The notes beneath the pieces are model-generated. The model did no database searches and was not told the DNA's origin. It was given only the letters and a program-made list of their open reading frames with translations. Both the position numbers and the translations under genes were made by a program. From Jimgerdemannia flammicorona (lineage: Eukaryota; Mucoromycota; Endogonomycetes; Endogonales; Endogonaceae), in assembly GCA_003990745.1 (NCBI GenBank), contig RBNI01004141.1:1-14577 (forward strand): DNA of 14,577 nt. Direction: 5' to 3'. Positions 1-10,004 of the stretch are shown here, one piece after another. Within the stretch, counting starts at the first letter, position 1. Each line of letters starts with the position of its first letter.

Positions 1-146
1 TTTTTTTAATAGGTGGTAGTATGACGGAATGGTCGACAGATGGAAGACAGATTTGCAGACAATATGATCATCTAAGAAGGTGAAGGAGAATGGCAATGAT
101 GACACCGTGCCAGAATCCCATACGTATATATCACGTAGAGCATTGA

Positions 147-1235
<1,089 letters not shown>

Positions 1236-1389
1236 GTCGGACGGTAGTGAGGGGCTGGGTCGTTTGAGGCAGGGCCATCTCATTGTAATTTAGTTCAAAT
1301 CGTTGTGCTCGCCGCTTTATAGGGGTTTCAATCAATGCTCACGGGTTTTTTGCGTGTGGCCGTGTATTATTGGTTGTATATACACAAAA

Positions 1390-1395
1390 AATAAA
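1390..1395 (+). terminator. Candidate polyadenylation signal of the isomerase gene
   Basis: An AATAAA hexamer lies about 155 nt after the stop codon at 1235, in an A-rich stretch following T-rich and GT-rich sequence. Position and motif fit an mRNA 3' end, but fungal polyadenylation signals are loose and the hexamer is common in AT-rich DNA. Confidence 0.35.
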
Positions 1396-2507
1396 AGTAA
1401 AAAGTGTGGTATCCGTCAGTGCAGTCCTAGACATGTATCATGCATTCCTTTTCTGAGTATTCCTCCCGATTAACAACGAAGCAGGTGTCGTTAAGATTTT
1501 TCTTAGCTACCTTGACCAGCCGCTCCTGTGCGCATATGCGTATGCGCTAACCTTTGACGCCCACTTTACCAACAACATGGGAGGCCGGCCGACCTAGTTA
1601 TTCACGGAAATCGTTTCAACGTTTTATCAACCTCCCCATTCCAACGAGGTTCAATTTAAAATCCGACCCACAAATCCCAACTTATTCCTCCTCCCCCTCC
1701 TCCTTCTCGTCACCACCTTCATAACCCCACCCGCCATCGCGTCTTCCTGCCACCCACCCACCATCCCCAACAAGCCATCGGACGCCTCTTGTTCCCCCTT
1801 TCGCATACCGCCATTCGTCTGTGCGCGCTTCCTCCGGCCCACGAACACCCCGAACCCGGGGTAGAGCAAAGTGAACTCAGTGATACATATCCGAGCCCAG
1901 CTTTCGGTGCCAGGAAAGCTTTTGCTATTTTATTCACTTTCCTTTATTTTTATTTATTATTCACGTCTTTTTTTTTTTTTTTATATGTTTACTAGATTTT
2001 ATCGATATACATTGCTTCGCATTCATCCAACCAACAGTCTTGGCATTAAACCACGACAAATCTGATAGAATATAAGAAGAAAAAAAATAAAATAAACAAT
2101 ACTGATACATGTAAGTAACAAGTATAACATCATAATCAACATCAATACGCCAATACTGTCAGAGTATAAAATAAAATATTGTTAATATCCTCAATGTTAC
2201 AGATAAATGAGCATAAGATTTGAAAAATATTAATATTATCATGTTACAGGCTTTATTAGCACATAGCATGTCAAATATCAAGAAGATATATTTGTCCTTG
2301 GTAATGCTTTTGATGGGAAATAAGCTGTCAAAGAAAGGTGGAGTAGTAGATATGCCTTTAGATCTGATTCTGATTTACTATAACAATGTCAATTTGCTAG
2401 AAGCCCAAATCACGATGCGACAGCGTACCAATCGTCCCAATTCATCATCGTTGGGAGTAAACCGCAAATCTTTTCATATAATACAAAAGGTGTATTGTAG
2501 AACAAGT
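1396..2507. other. Gene-free region between convergent 3' ends
   Basis: About 1.1 kb between the isomerase (plus) and the helicase (minus). I see no supportable gene. It holds an imperfect palindrome near 1529-1546, a GGCCGGCC site near 1583-1590, and a pyrimidine-rich stretch at about 1676-1800 that looks like a fungal promoter or leader but is followed by no matching coding sequence. A T run lies at about 1968-1982, and strongly AT-rich DNA fills about 1920-2500. The short open frames here are low complexity. Confidence 0.6.
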
Positions 2508-5500
2508 TCACATAAAATCCTCATCATCATCGTCAATCAGTATGGCATTGCTCTTTGTTCCATCATCCCCACTACTTCCGCCCCCCTTATCCGGATACAT
2601 ATCATCAACCTCATCATCACCTTCATCATCGTCCTCCCAGCCCACATTCATCGGAACAAATTCGTCCTCGAAATCACATACAACTTCAAAGCCACTGTCA
2701 TTCCCGTCATCGTCTGTGGCAACCGCTTTCCGCTTCCCTTTCTTGGTGGCGGACTCGGCATCGTCAGCCTTGTCCTTCGACATGCGCCTCTTGGCGGGTC
2801 GTGTTATGGGATCGCGTTTTGCACCGCCCTCCTTGATTCGTAAAAACGGTAGCTGTATTTTGATGCTGGAATCACCCTGTTTGATATCTTCCTTGCGTTT
2901 GTTAGTAAATCGCTTGGCCTTTGGACCAGGCGTGATGTACCTGCATTTTGAGCACAATAATACTGAGAATGAAAGAACGCAAACCCATTGTTGGGCCATT
3001 CAACGAGTGCATGGCTTGGAAAATAGAACTCACGCAATGGTCGTGTACGCCGTGAAGTGAAAATCTTCCTCGAGGTACGACTCCAATATCAAATAATTGA
3101 TGATTCTCTCCAGCTCGTCCACACCGAACCTCTTGCTTACGGGCACTTCAACCTCCCCGCTGCGTATCAATACCTCCACTGGTGCCTTTTTCTGGCCCAA
3201 ACCCTTCCAATAATGTATCAGCTTGAGCATCGTCACCCTCTCCTCTCCCTCCTTTAACGCCACCAGCAATCTGCAGAGTGTCAAGGCCTGCACCGTGATG
3301 TCCTCAACGACCGCCTCGGTTTTGCCATCGTCGTACCGAGTGCAGTTGTCGCACCTGCCGCAGGTCTGCGCGAGCGAAACCGGGTTCATGGCCGATTCAG
3401 GGGCAGTGTATTGCGAGATACCGTCCTTGGAGAAGTAGCGCTCGAAGAGGATCTTGCGACACGTGGTGATGTCTTGAGCGTAATTGAGCATACCGTGGAC
3501 TGGAGCGTGGTGGTTCGGTTGATTGAGTATCACATTTCCATCAATATGAGCAACACCATTTTCCAATGTACATCCCAACACAACCTTTCTCAAATGCAAG
3601 GTAATCAAAAAAAAAAAAAAAAAAAAAAAAAACGCATTATTCACCATTCCTAATGCCTTCTACCTCTCCAACAGCTAACGTGGACAACCTTGAAGCTGAT
3701 GTAATAGAAATAATGGCCGAAATTACCATCGCTGTCCAAGACATGTTATAAAAACATGGTAGACGAGGGCGCTTTATTCTTATATACCATCTTGATCACG
3801 GAAAAATAGGACGCACTCCGCAAGTAGTCCGTCCCTTCCTATATTTGGAAATTGAAAAATTGAATACGTAGAAGCAAAAATCATAAGGGGGCCAGGAAAA
3901 AGAAAACTGGATATCGGCCAACATACCAGCTCTGCCACTCTCCTGGTAATATCCTAAGAGTACATATTCAAATAGAGGTATGTTTAGGATGTTTCACATC
4001 ATTGCTCTAAAATAAAAATAATTGATTATAGTGCTGTTATAAAACGAATCAATATTTCGGTCATCAATAAGCCCGATCCACCTACCTTCGACCGACTTAG
4101 ACATGGAATGGTGGATGACGAAGCGTACGTCTGGATGATTAATTCCCAACCCGAACGCGATTGTTGCGACAATGACATGCAGCCGGTTCTCACGCCAAAG
4201 TTTATGTATGCGCTCCTTCTGATCCTGGAACACGTCAGAAATCCGAAAACCGTAAATTCAAAGTAAGTGCCCACGCGTTCTCGGGCTCGGGTGTAACAAC
4301 CGTTATAAGCTCACCTCCGGCAAATCGGCATGATACACCCCACTCTTGATCACCCCCTTGCTTTCCTTCGCGATCCCGTCTGCCACGCTCTGAGTGTCTT
4401 TCTTTGACAGGCAGTAGACAATACCCGATTTTGCCGGATAGTACCGCGATATCCAGGTCGCAATCTTCTGGATGAGAACAGGAGCGGAAGACGGCTTCGG
4501 GAGGACGCGATAAATGAGATTTGGGCCTAAGCGTGAGGGATTTTGGAGGCGATATTAATCGTTACAGTGCTATTAATGGAACCTGACCGTCCCTCTTGGT
4601 GGGATCGCGAGCACGTACGGTGTAGTGGGGATGTGAACACAAGAGTGCCGTTGCGCGGATCATGGGGCGACTTCAGGTTCAAGATGGATATGACATTTTG
4701 TAGAACCAACGGCGGACACGTGGCGGTTAGCGCGATGATAGGCGTGTTCGGGAAGATTGTCTGCATCAATAAACAAAATGAACACCTAAGCGTAGGCCCG
4801 AGGGGTCGTACCAGGGATGGACAAGTTGTACAAGCTCACGAAAACAAGGGCGAACACAAGTCGCGGTCCACGAGTTCACGAACCTTGAAAATGTTAAGTT
4901 TCTGGTTGTGATAGGGGTACAAAATAAAAATAAAAATAGGAGAATGGAGGATGGCGTTAGAGGTGAATTACGGTTACGGAAAGGTGTGAATTTCGGGCAT
5001 GCAAGCACTCTATGTATTCACCTTGTAGTCTGGCCTAAATTGAAGCGATAAAGGAGGTGTCTCATAATCGTATCTGGCCACGTGGATAATAATTTTGAGC
5101 GCGAGAATTGAAGGGGGAATCAACGTACCGAAAATCATGTCCCAGCTGTGAACAGCAATGGCACTCGTCAATGACAATCCTGGATAATCTGCCTGCGGTG
5201 TACACCTGCTCTAGCTTTGACAGAAATCTCTTGGACTTGGCGATCTTTTCGGGAGTTACATAGACGAGCTTGATTGGATTCTCTTCGGATTCCGCTGAGG
5301 CACCCGCTCGCTTTTTTGCCTTTGCTGGCCCCACCATAGAGTCCATGACGTGATTGGCATCTTCCTTGGAGGTGGCACCAACGATCATACCCACTCCGAC
5401 GCCAGCCTCTTGCAGATGGTACACTTGATCCCGAATGAGAGAAACTAAGGGGCTGATGACCAGCGTTACGCCGGGATCCAGCAATGCTGGGAGTTGGTAG

Positions 5501-5859
5501 CAGAGCGACTTTCCGCCGCCTGTGGGCATGATGACAAAAATGTCTCTTTTGCCTTCTTTCGCTGCATTCATAATCAGCAACTGTAGATTGCGGAACCTGG
5601 AGATGGAAAAATGTTTCTTTGCAAGTTCACGCAGTTTCTGGGACCAAGGAAAATCTTCCCGTGAGTAATCTTGCTGTGGGTCTTCCTCCAGTGGCGACTC
5701 ATCACGGTTTGAAGCCGCATTGCTACTTGCGTCCAGCGAGGAGAGCAGGTCGTCGCGTTTTGCCGAGAGGTAATCTCTGCGGTCGTAAAGGGCAGTTATT
5801 TGAGCGTCGATGTCGATTAGTTCTGCATCCAGTTTATCGAGCTGTTCCTGGAAGGCCAT
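2508..5859 (-). CDS. RECQ1-type ATP-dependent 3'-5' DNA helicase, 11 exons, 760 aa
   Basis: RecQ-family helicase that unwinds forked and branched DNA in nuclear repair and recombination. Rebuilt exons (plus coordinates, 5' to 3' of the gene): 5859-5129, 5034-5022, 4901-4884, 4760-4619, 4526-4315, 4224-4086, 3953-3927, 3838-3788, 3695-3645, 3499-3034, 2940-2508. They total 2283 nt with compatible phases throughout. Order in the protein: N-terminal coiled-coil-like segment (about 3-42); EDFPWS (68-73) and motif 0 RFRNLQ; Walker A TGGGKS (113-118); DECH (231-234); [16 protein letters not shown] (motif IV); [22 protein letters not shown] (motif V region, split here only for naming); [12 protein letters not shown] (motif VI). 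Zinc cysteines are at about 475, 508, 511 and 514. The RQC winged helix ends in [19 protein letters not shown] basic patch and an acidic tail follow. The EDFPWS block, coiled coil and RQC without HRDC match RECQ1 rather than BLM/Sgs1. Met at 5859 is the first in-frame ATG. One oddity is Leu239 in place of a conserved Trp. Confidence 0.93.
3607..3632 (+). repeat. Homopolymer A26 inside a helicase intron
   Basis: Twenty-six A on the plus strand, which is poly-T in the sense of the transcript. It lies within the 145-nt helicase intron 3500-3644, close to its 5' splice site and over 100 nt from the acceptor. Confidence 0.92.
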
Positions 5860-5914
5860 ACTGACAAAGAAGCTCACACCCAAGCCACCCTCTTTTTACT
5901 GTGCCCGTGACGTG

Positions 5915-5922
5915 TTTATATA
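5915..5922 (-). promoter_or_regulatory. Candidate TATA box of the helicase gene
   Basis: TATATAAA on the minus strand, about 56-63 nt upstream of the helicase ATG. A TGACGTG motif (ATF/CREB-like core) lies between it and the start at about 5908-5914. The spacing is plausible for fungal core promoters. The whole space to the upstream methyltransferase stop is only 118 bp, so these elements would sit in a very short promoter. Inferred from motif and position only. Confidence 0.45.
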
Positions 5923-5977
5923 CTGAACATTTACAATTCAATAAATAAATTTGATAGGTGATAATAATACACAATAT

Positions 5978-7502
5978 TTAATCCGCCCTAGGCTTCTGTC
6001 CGTACACCGCACAGAATTCTTCACGAGTTCTGTGCTCCTCCACCTGTGGCATTGCAGCAAAGGAACACGACAATCGATGAGTAGCTGCTGTCAGACACTC
6101 ATACGTGCGTGCACCAGAATTCGTGTAAATGTAAAATATATAATTTACCTCATCAAATAGGAATCCCACGTGCCGGTTGATATCCTTTTCACTCATCACT
6201 CGCGTCTTGATAAGGAGCGGTGAGTACGCCTTGACCGAGTGCGCCCAGTTTTCCTTGACTAGCATGCCAAGTTTGGTTCCGTCAAATTTGCCCACGGGAG
6301 CGCTATACATCTCGTCGTGCACGTTGATGAGACCAGCCTGCGCAAGCATAGCCGGCAGCTTCGTAGCAACGGTCGGGTTCAGACCCCGAAGGCGCATGGC
6401 CTTTTGGAGTGCTAGAATGATTGGCGAAAGCGAGATATTCGAGTGCAATTTAGAAAAGGCCATCCCGCGCCACGTCGTTGCAAATGCAGGTTGGAATGAA
6501 AAAGCCTACCTCGGACGAGAATGTCAGTGTTTGGCCCTAGACATTTGAAATCAAAGTTGACATCGACAACCTGGACATAGCTGGAGACAGGCGCGTTCGG
6601 CGAACGTGAGCATCATCGACTATGAATAAGCGATCAAACGCGACCCCTATGCCGCTCTCGATTGACACTTACCCTCCCTCCTTTGTAATCCTCACGAGCT
6701 CCTGGAGTACCTTTGGCCAATTCTCCGTTGTCAACACATTGGCGAAGGACCTCATGAAAACGAAATCAAACTCGTTGTCATTGTATGGGAGAGGCAACTT
6801 CGTCGCGTCAGCAACCTCAAAAAAGCAGTTTTGGGGCATGACCGTCGTCGGGAACACCTGTGGAGGATTAAACTTTAGAAACCAAAACCGGTATGACGAT
6901 AAATGGATTTGTGTAACATACCTCTTCAATATCGAAACCAAAGAATTGTGACTTGATATGCCGATAGTAGTGCAGATTTGGTGAATAAGAAGCTCGCGAA
7001 TGCGATTGGAGAACGAATTGTAGCTAGGATTTGGGTACATACATTGGGGAAGGTAGAGGACATCTCCAAAGACCACGCGGCCGGGCCGCATCTATAAATG
7101 ATTTTTTCCCAGAAACGGTAAATGAGAGGAAGGTGAATAAATTCATTACCAAAAGCCATTTTATCAAACTTACCCAATTTCCAGAACTTTGGCACCCCTT
7201 TTCAAGAGATCGTCCATTGGGGCAGTATAATTCCTGCAACGGTCGAAGAATCGTATATACGAGTCAATATAACGTGGGGTAGTGACTGTGTTGAGACTGT
7301 TATTATAGGAGACATACCCATCGAAGCAAAGCCTGCAGATGTAGTGCTGGACAATTTGACGGTCCAATTCATCTTCATCGTTCTCGACAATATACATTTG
7401 CGAGTCCTCATCGTCGGTCAACTTGGTGGATTTATTTTTCGGTAACCATTTCAGGCCAGTTCGCAAGAAGCTGGTGAACTTGAACTGAGGCGTGGATGAC
7501 AT
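5978..7502 (-). CDS. SAM-dependent methyltransferase (fungal class I, Methyltransf_25-like), 8 exons, 302 aa
   Basis: Transfers a methyl group from S-adenosylmethionine; the substrate is unknown. Exons (plus coordinates, gene order): 7502-7318, 7233-7174, 7091-7043, 6951-6922, 6857-6673, 6580-6510, 6411-6149, 6043-5978; 909 nt, phases consistent. Order in the protein: variable N-terminus; helix VQHYICRLCFDGNY; KRGAKVLEIGCGPAAW (about 73-88, SAM motif I); SQFFGFDIEE with the acidic residue expected to hold the ribose (about 105); FFEVADATKLPLPYNDNEFDFVF; WPKVLQELVRITKEGGYVQVV; then a cap-like LRGLNPTVATKLPAMLAQAGL and a C-terminal FCAVYGQKP. This order resembles large fungal methyltransferase families (LaeA-like fold, no claim of that function). 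The introns at 7234-7317 and 6044-6148 are stop-free multiples of three, so an unspliced reading stays open. The motif I glycine pattern is altered (GCGPAA). It sits head-to-tail upstream of the helicase. Confidence 0.87.
6044..6148 (-). other. Stop-free 105-nt intron in the methyltransferase gene
   Basis: Begins GTAAAT after GAT GAG and ends CCACAG before GTG GAG GAG. It is phase 0 and has no stop in frame, so retention would add 35 residues. Its translation is low-complexity and unlike the family, while removing it joins GFLFDE to VEEHRTREEF as the family pattern predicts. Splicing is therefore favoured. Confidence 0.75.
7234..7317 (-). other. Stop-free 84-nt intron in the methyltransferase gene
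   Basis: Begins GTATGT and ends GACCGTTGCAG, phase 2. Removing it joins CFDG to NYTAPMDDLLKRG, giving the short spacing the family shows before SAM motif I. Retention would insert 28 residues without a stop. Confidence 0.78.
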
Positions 7503-8651
7503 TACGAAAGTTGATTGCGGTTTGATGAGCGATTGGTCGTAAGGTTGTTGTTGATAGCGTCGGACGGGGATGTTTCATAAACCGGGACGTATCAAAAACT
7601 GCTTCGAGGGAATTCGTTCAGAGAGCTTGGCCCACAATGATCATTAATTGTGGAGAGAGGAGGACATCTATTTGAATTGGCGCCCTACGGTTTTTATTTG
7701 AACCCTGCCTGCAGTCCAAAAATTTTCGATCGAGTGACCCGTGTAACATTTATTTTCTCCCCTTCATGTCGCACCACTTCTTCCAAAGGCCAATCATGGA
7801 AACTACCACCGAGGGACATACCCTACGTTCGGTGTTTCAATTTTGAGTGGCCGTTGCGAGGGAGACATCGCCGAAACCATGTGTATGGGAATTGTACAAG
7901 CCATGCTCATGTTAAAAGCCCCTCCATTGATGAGGCATCAAGATGGAAACATGATGGAAGTGGTATTGGATTGCGCTACGTGACAAATACTTCCATCAAT
8001 GGCAAACCATTTGGAAAATGGAAATTTCCCTGATATCGGGCAAATGAAAGCCGAAAGTTTGCGGCCGGATATGTTTGTATTCCCGCTCTTGGTTCCGCAT
8101 ACCAGTATAAAATAGCTACTGTCAAAACTAGTAAGGGAATGTGGAATACTCTCTGGTGGTAAGGTCTAAAATCCAATTCCCAAGCTGATTATCTTTCCAT
8201 ATGTGGAACCGGCGCACGATAAGAATCACAAGCTGCCACAATACAAACTCCTCTCCTTTCGTCCTCGCCACACCATGTTTACTTACTCCATTAAGAATTT
8301 TGATTTCTTTCCATATCTATGCATCTGCTTTAATTAGCTCTACAGATTTAGGACAGGCATATGATTAGACGCCCCACGATCAAAAGAAAAAGAAAAAAGC
8401 AATATGGGTGTATGGGACCAAAGCGGCTGCTACACTTATAACTTATATTCGATTGCTCTTGCAAATTACCTTCCGTATTAGTTATTTCTCAAGCAGAGGC
8501 TAAACTCACAAACTAAACTATACAAAATGTGTATTCTTTCGCTTCTCTCGTGTAGTCATCCCAAATCGCCTGCCATGCATGCTTGACAACCCGAAATCTA
8601 AATTGAGGTCTACGGCCCACTCCACCGAGCCCAGCATTTCTTGGTGTTTGT

Positions 8652-8663
8652 GGGGGGGGGGGG
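8652..8663 (+). repeat. Homopolymer G12
   Basis: Twelve consecutive G residues in an otherwise AT-leaning intergenic region. It is the only long G/C homopolymer seen in the window, where other long runs are A/T. Confidence 0.95.
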
Positions 8664-9054
8664 ATGAGCTTATCAAGAACGTTGCCTATTGAGCGGTCAC
8701 GAACAATGCGACGAGAAACTAGCAATGTAAGGCCTGCTTCACCGACGTTGATTATCTTCCGATGACGAGGACAGGCGATGGTTTGTAACCGGCGGATTAG
8801 CTGATCTACTCTGGCAAGTACAGAAACCCACTACCGGGCATATACAAAACTCCCCATTCGAGTATAACTATCCGTGTCCTATCAGCGCTATTATTGCCAC
8901 TGCTGTAAGGGCACGAACGATTTGAAACTAATAAATTATTGCATTTGCACCTTAGCAATCTGACGTTGTCGAACCTTTCACAAGTCAATTGCGAAGGCGA
9001 TTGGGATAAGTAAACGCGGCAGTATTATAGACGCCGACCTACTGATCACCTTTT

Positions 9055-9160
9055 TTAATAAATAAATAAATAAAAATGGAACGATACGAACTAGAAAGTG
9101 AGATAGCACTGGTCTCTCTCTCTCTCTCTCTCTCTTTATTTTATTTTATTTTATTTATTT
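9055..9160 (+). repeat. Microsatellite cluster: (TAAA)n, (TC)11, (TTTTA)n
   Basis: Three simple repeats lie within about 105 bp: about four TAAA units near 9057-9075, TC dinucleotides at 9113-9135, and TTTTA/TTTA units at about 9136-9160. There is no coding potential. These are likely length-variable. Confidence 0.93.
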
Positions 9161-9380
9161 TGGTAACACAAAGGAACAACCTGGTTCGCGATATCACATA
9201 CCCAATATGTGGAAAGAGCCGAAACATTTGGAGTTCCATTTTTCCAACCAACAGAGATGTGTGTTGATTTTAGAGAGTATGAACTACCCTTGAGCCCAAA
9301 GCAATCACCATCCCATCGTGGGCAAGTTTCGTCACACGCAAGGGTAATTCTGTTCACGCAAGGAGGATCGTGCAATTATT

Positions 9381-9400
9381 AAAAAAAAAAAAAAAAAAAA
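9381..9400 (+). repeat. Homopolymer A20
   Basis: Twenty consecutive A residues, preceded by TTATT. There are no flanking target-site duplications or element-like sequence that would make it the tail of a retroelement. Confidence 0.9.
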
Positions 9401-9877
9401 TCGGACCTCTTGTTGTATTATGTTTTCGGAAAATATGTTGGCAACTGGAAGGAAAAGCGTGTGAAAAATAAAAGTACAATGCAAGTGTGTTCCAACGTCT
9501 CAATGACCCCCAAAACGGCCACCCTATAGATCAACTTGCTACGCCTTGTCAACACAGTCGCCTCTGGCGATTCAACCGATACGAGACAAAAAAAAAACAA
9601 CCACAACTATAAAGCCCATGAAAATGAACGAAAAGTATAAATACACAATTATCGGTGGTCGGCAAGTATCGCAGAACCAACCAAAACGAGATGAAATGGA
9701 TGATACCCAAAATGAAGAAAAAAATTACGACTACCGGACCAACCCATTGATCGTATACACACAAATCTAGGTTTGTCCCAACAAACAACACGTGAATGCG
9801 GTTGAAACACAAGACCCATTACGCAGCGTTCACTTCTAATGGATGTCTAGAGATACTGGGGCAGAACTGGTGGCATC

Positions 9878-9978
9878 CTGCAGAAATAAGATTAATAAAA
9901 TTAATGAGATTCATATCAAGTGACCCTTACATGCGAAAACAAAGTACAACACAGGGGAAAGAAGATAGTGAAACATAC
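9878..9978 (-). other. Possible 3'UTR intron of the repeat-protein gene
   Basis: Starting 26 nt after the TAA stop (10005-10007), the minus strand has GTATGT. After 101 nt there is a pyrimidine-rich TTATTTCTGCAG. Length and signals match the coding introns of this window. It would be a spliced UTR intron close enough to the stop to avoid typical junction-dependent decay. Judged by signals only. Confidence 0.5.
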
Positions 9979-10004
9979 CTTGCCCTCGCGAGTTCGTCTG
10001 AAAT

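Larger units (their letters stand above)
7503..9871. other. 2.4-kb gene-free stretch upstream of the methyltransferase
   Basis: I find no convincing gene, tRNA or transposon. A CCAAT element (minus strand, 7532-7536) lies about 30 nt before the methyltransferase ATG, probably in its leader or promoter. The 127-codon plus-strand frame at 7650-8033 has no recognisable domain and a non-ATG start. A 12-G run is at 8652-8663. Tetranucleotide (TAAA)n, (TC)n and (TTTTA)n repeats cluster at about 9055-9160, and a 20-A run is at 9381-9400. The last part, from about 9400 upward, probably includes the 3'UTR of the repeat-protein gene. Confidence 0.55.

Noticed and set aside
2220..3060. Plus-strand open frames of 172-207 codons
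   Set aside because: They are antisense to the helicase tail. The serine- and histidine-rich composition is the complement of the acidic D/E codons.
7650..8033. 127-codon plus-strand frame
   Set aside because: It has a non-ATG start, no recognisable motif, no splice partners and no codon-like composition pattern I could support.
8276..8338. A 20-codon plus-strand frame after a CT-rich leader with a good ATG context
   Set aside because: It is too short and isolated. A chance match cannot be excluded, and there are no conserved features.
9381..9400. A20 run as a possible retroelement tail
   Set aside because: No reverse transcriptase-like sequence or target-site duplication is next to it. 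Similar runs occur throughout the non-coding DNA here.
9549..9812. Minus-strand frame with membrane-like hydrophobic runs
   Set aside because: The hydrophobicity comes from T-rich DNA in the likely 3'UTR of the repeat-protein gene. It has no family resemblance.
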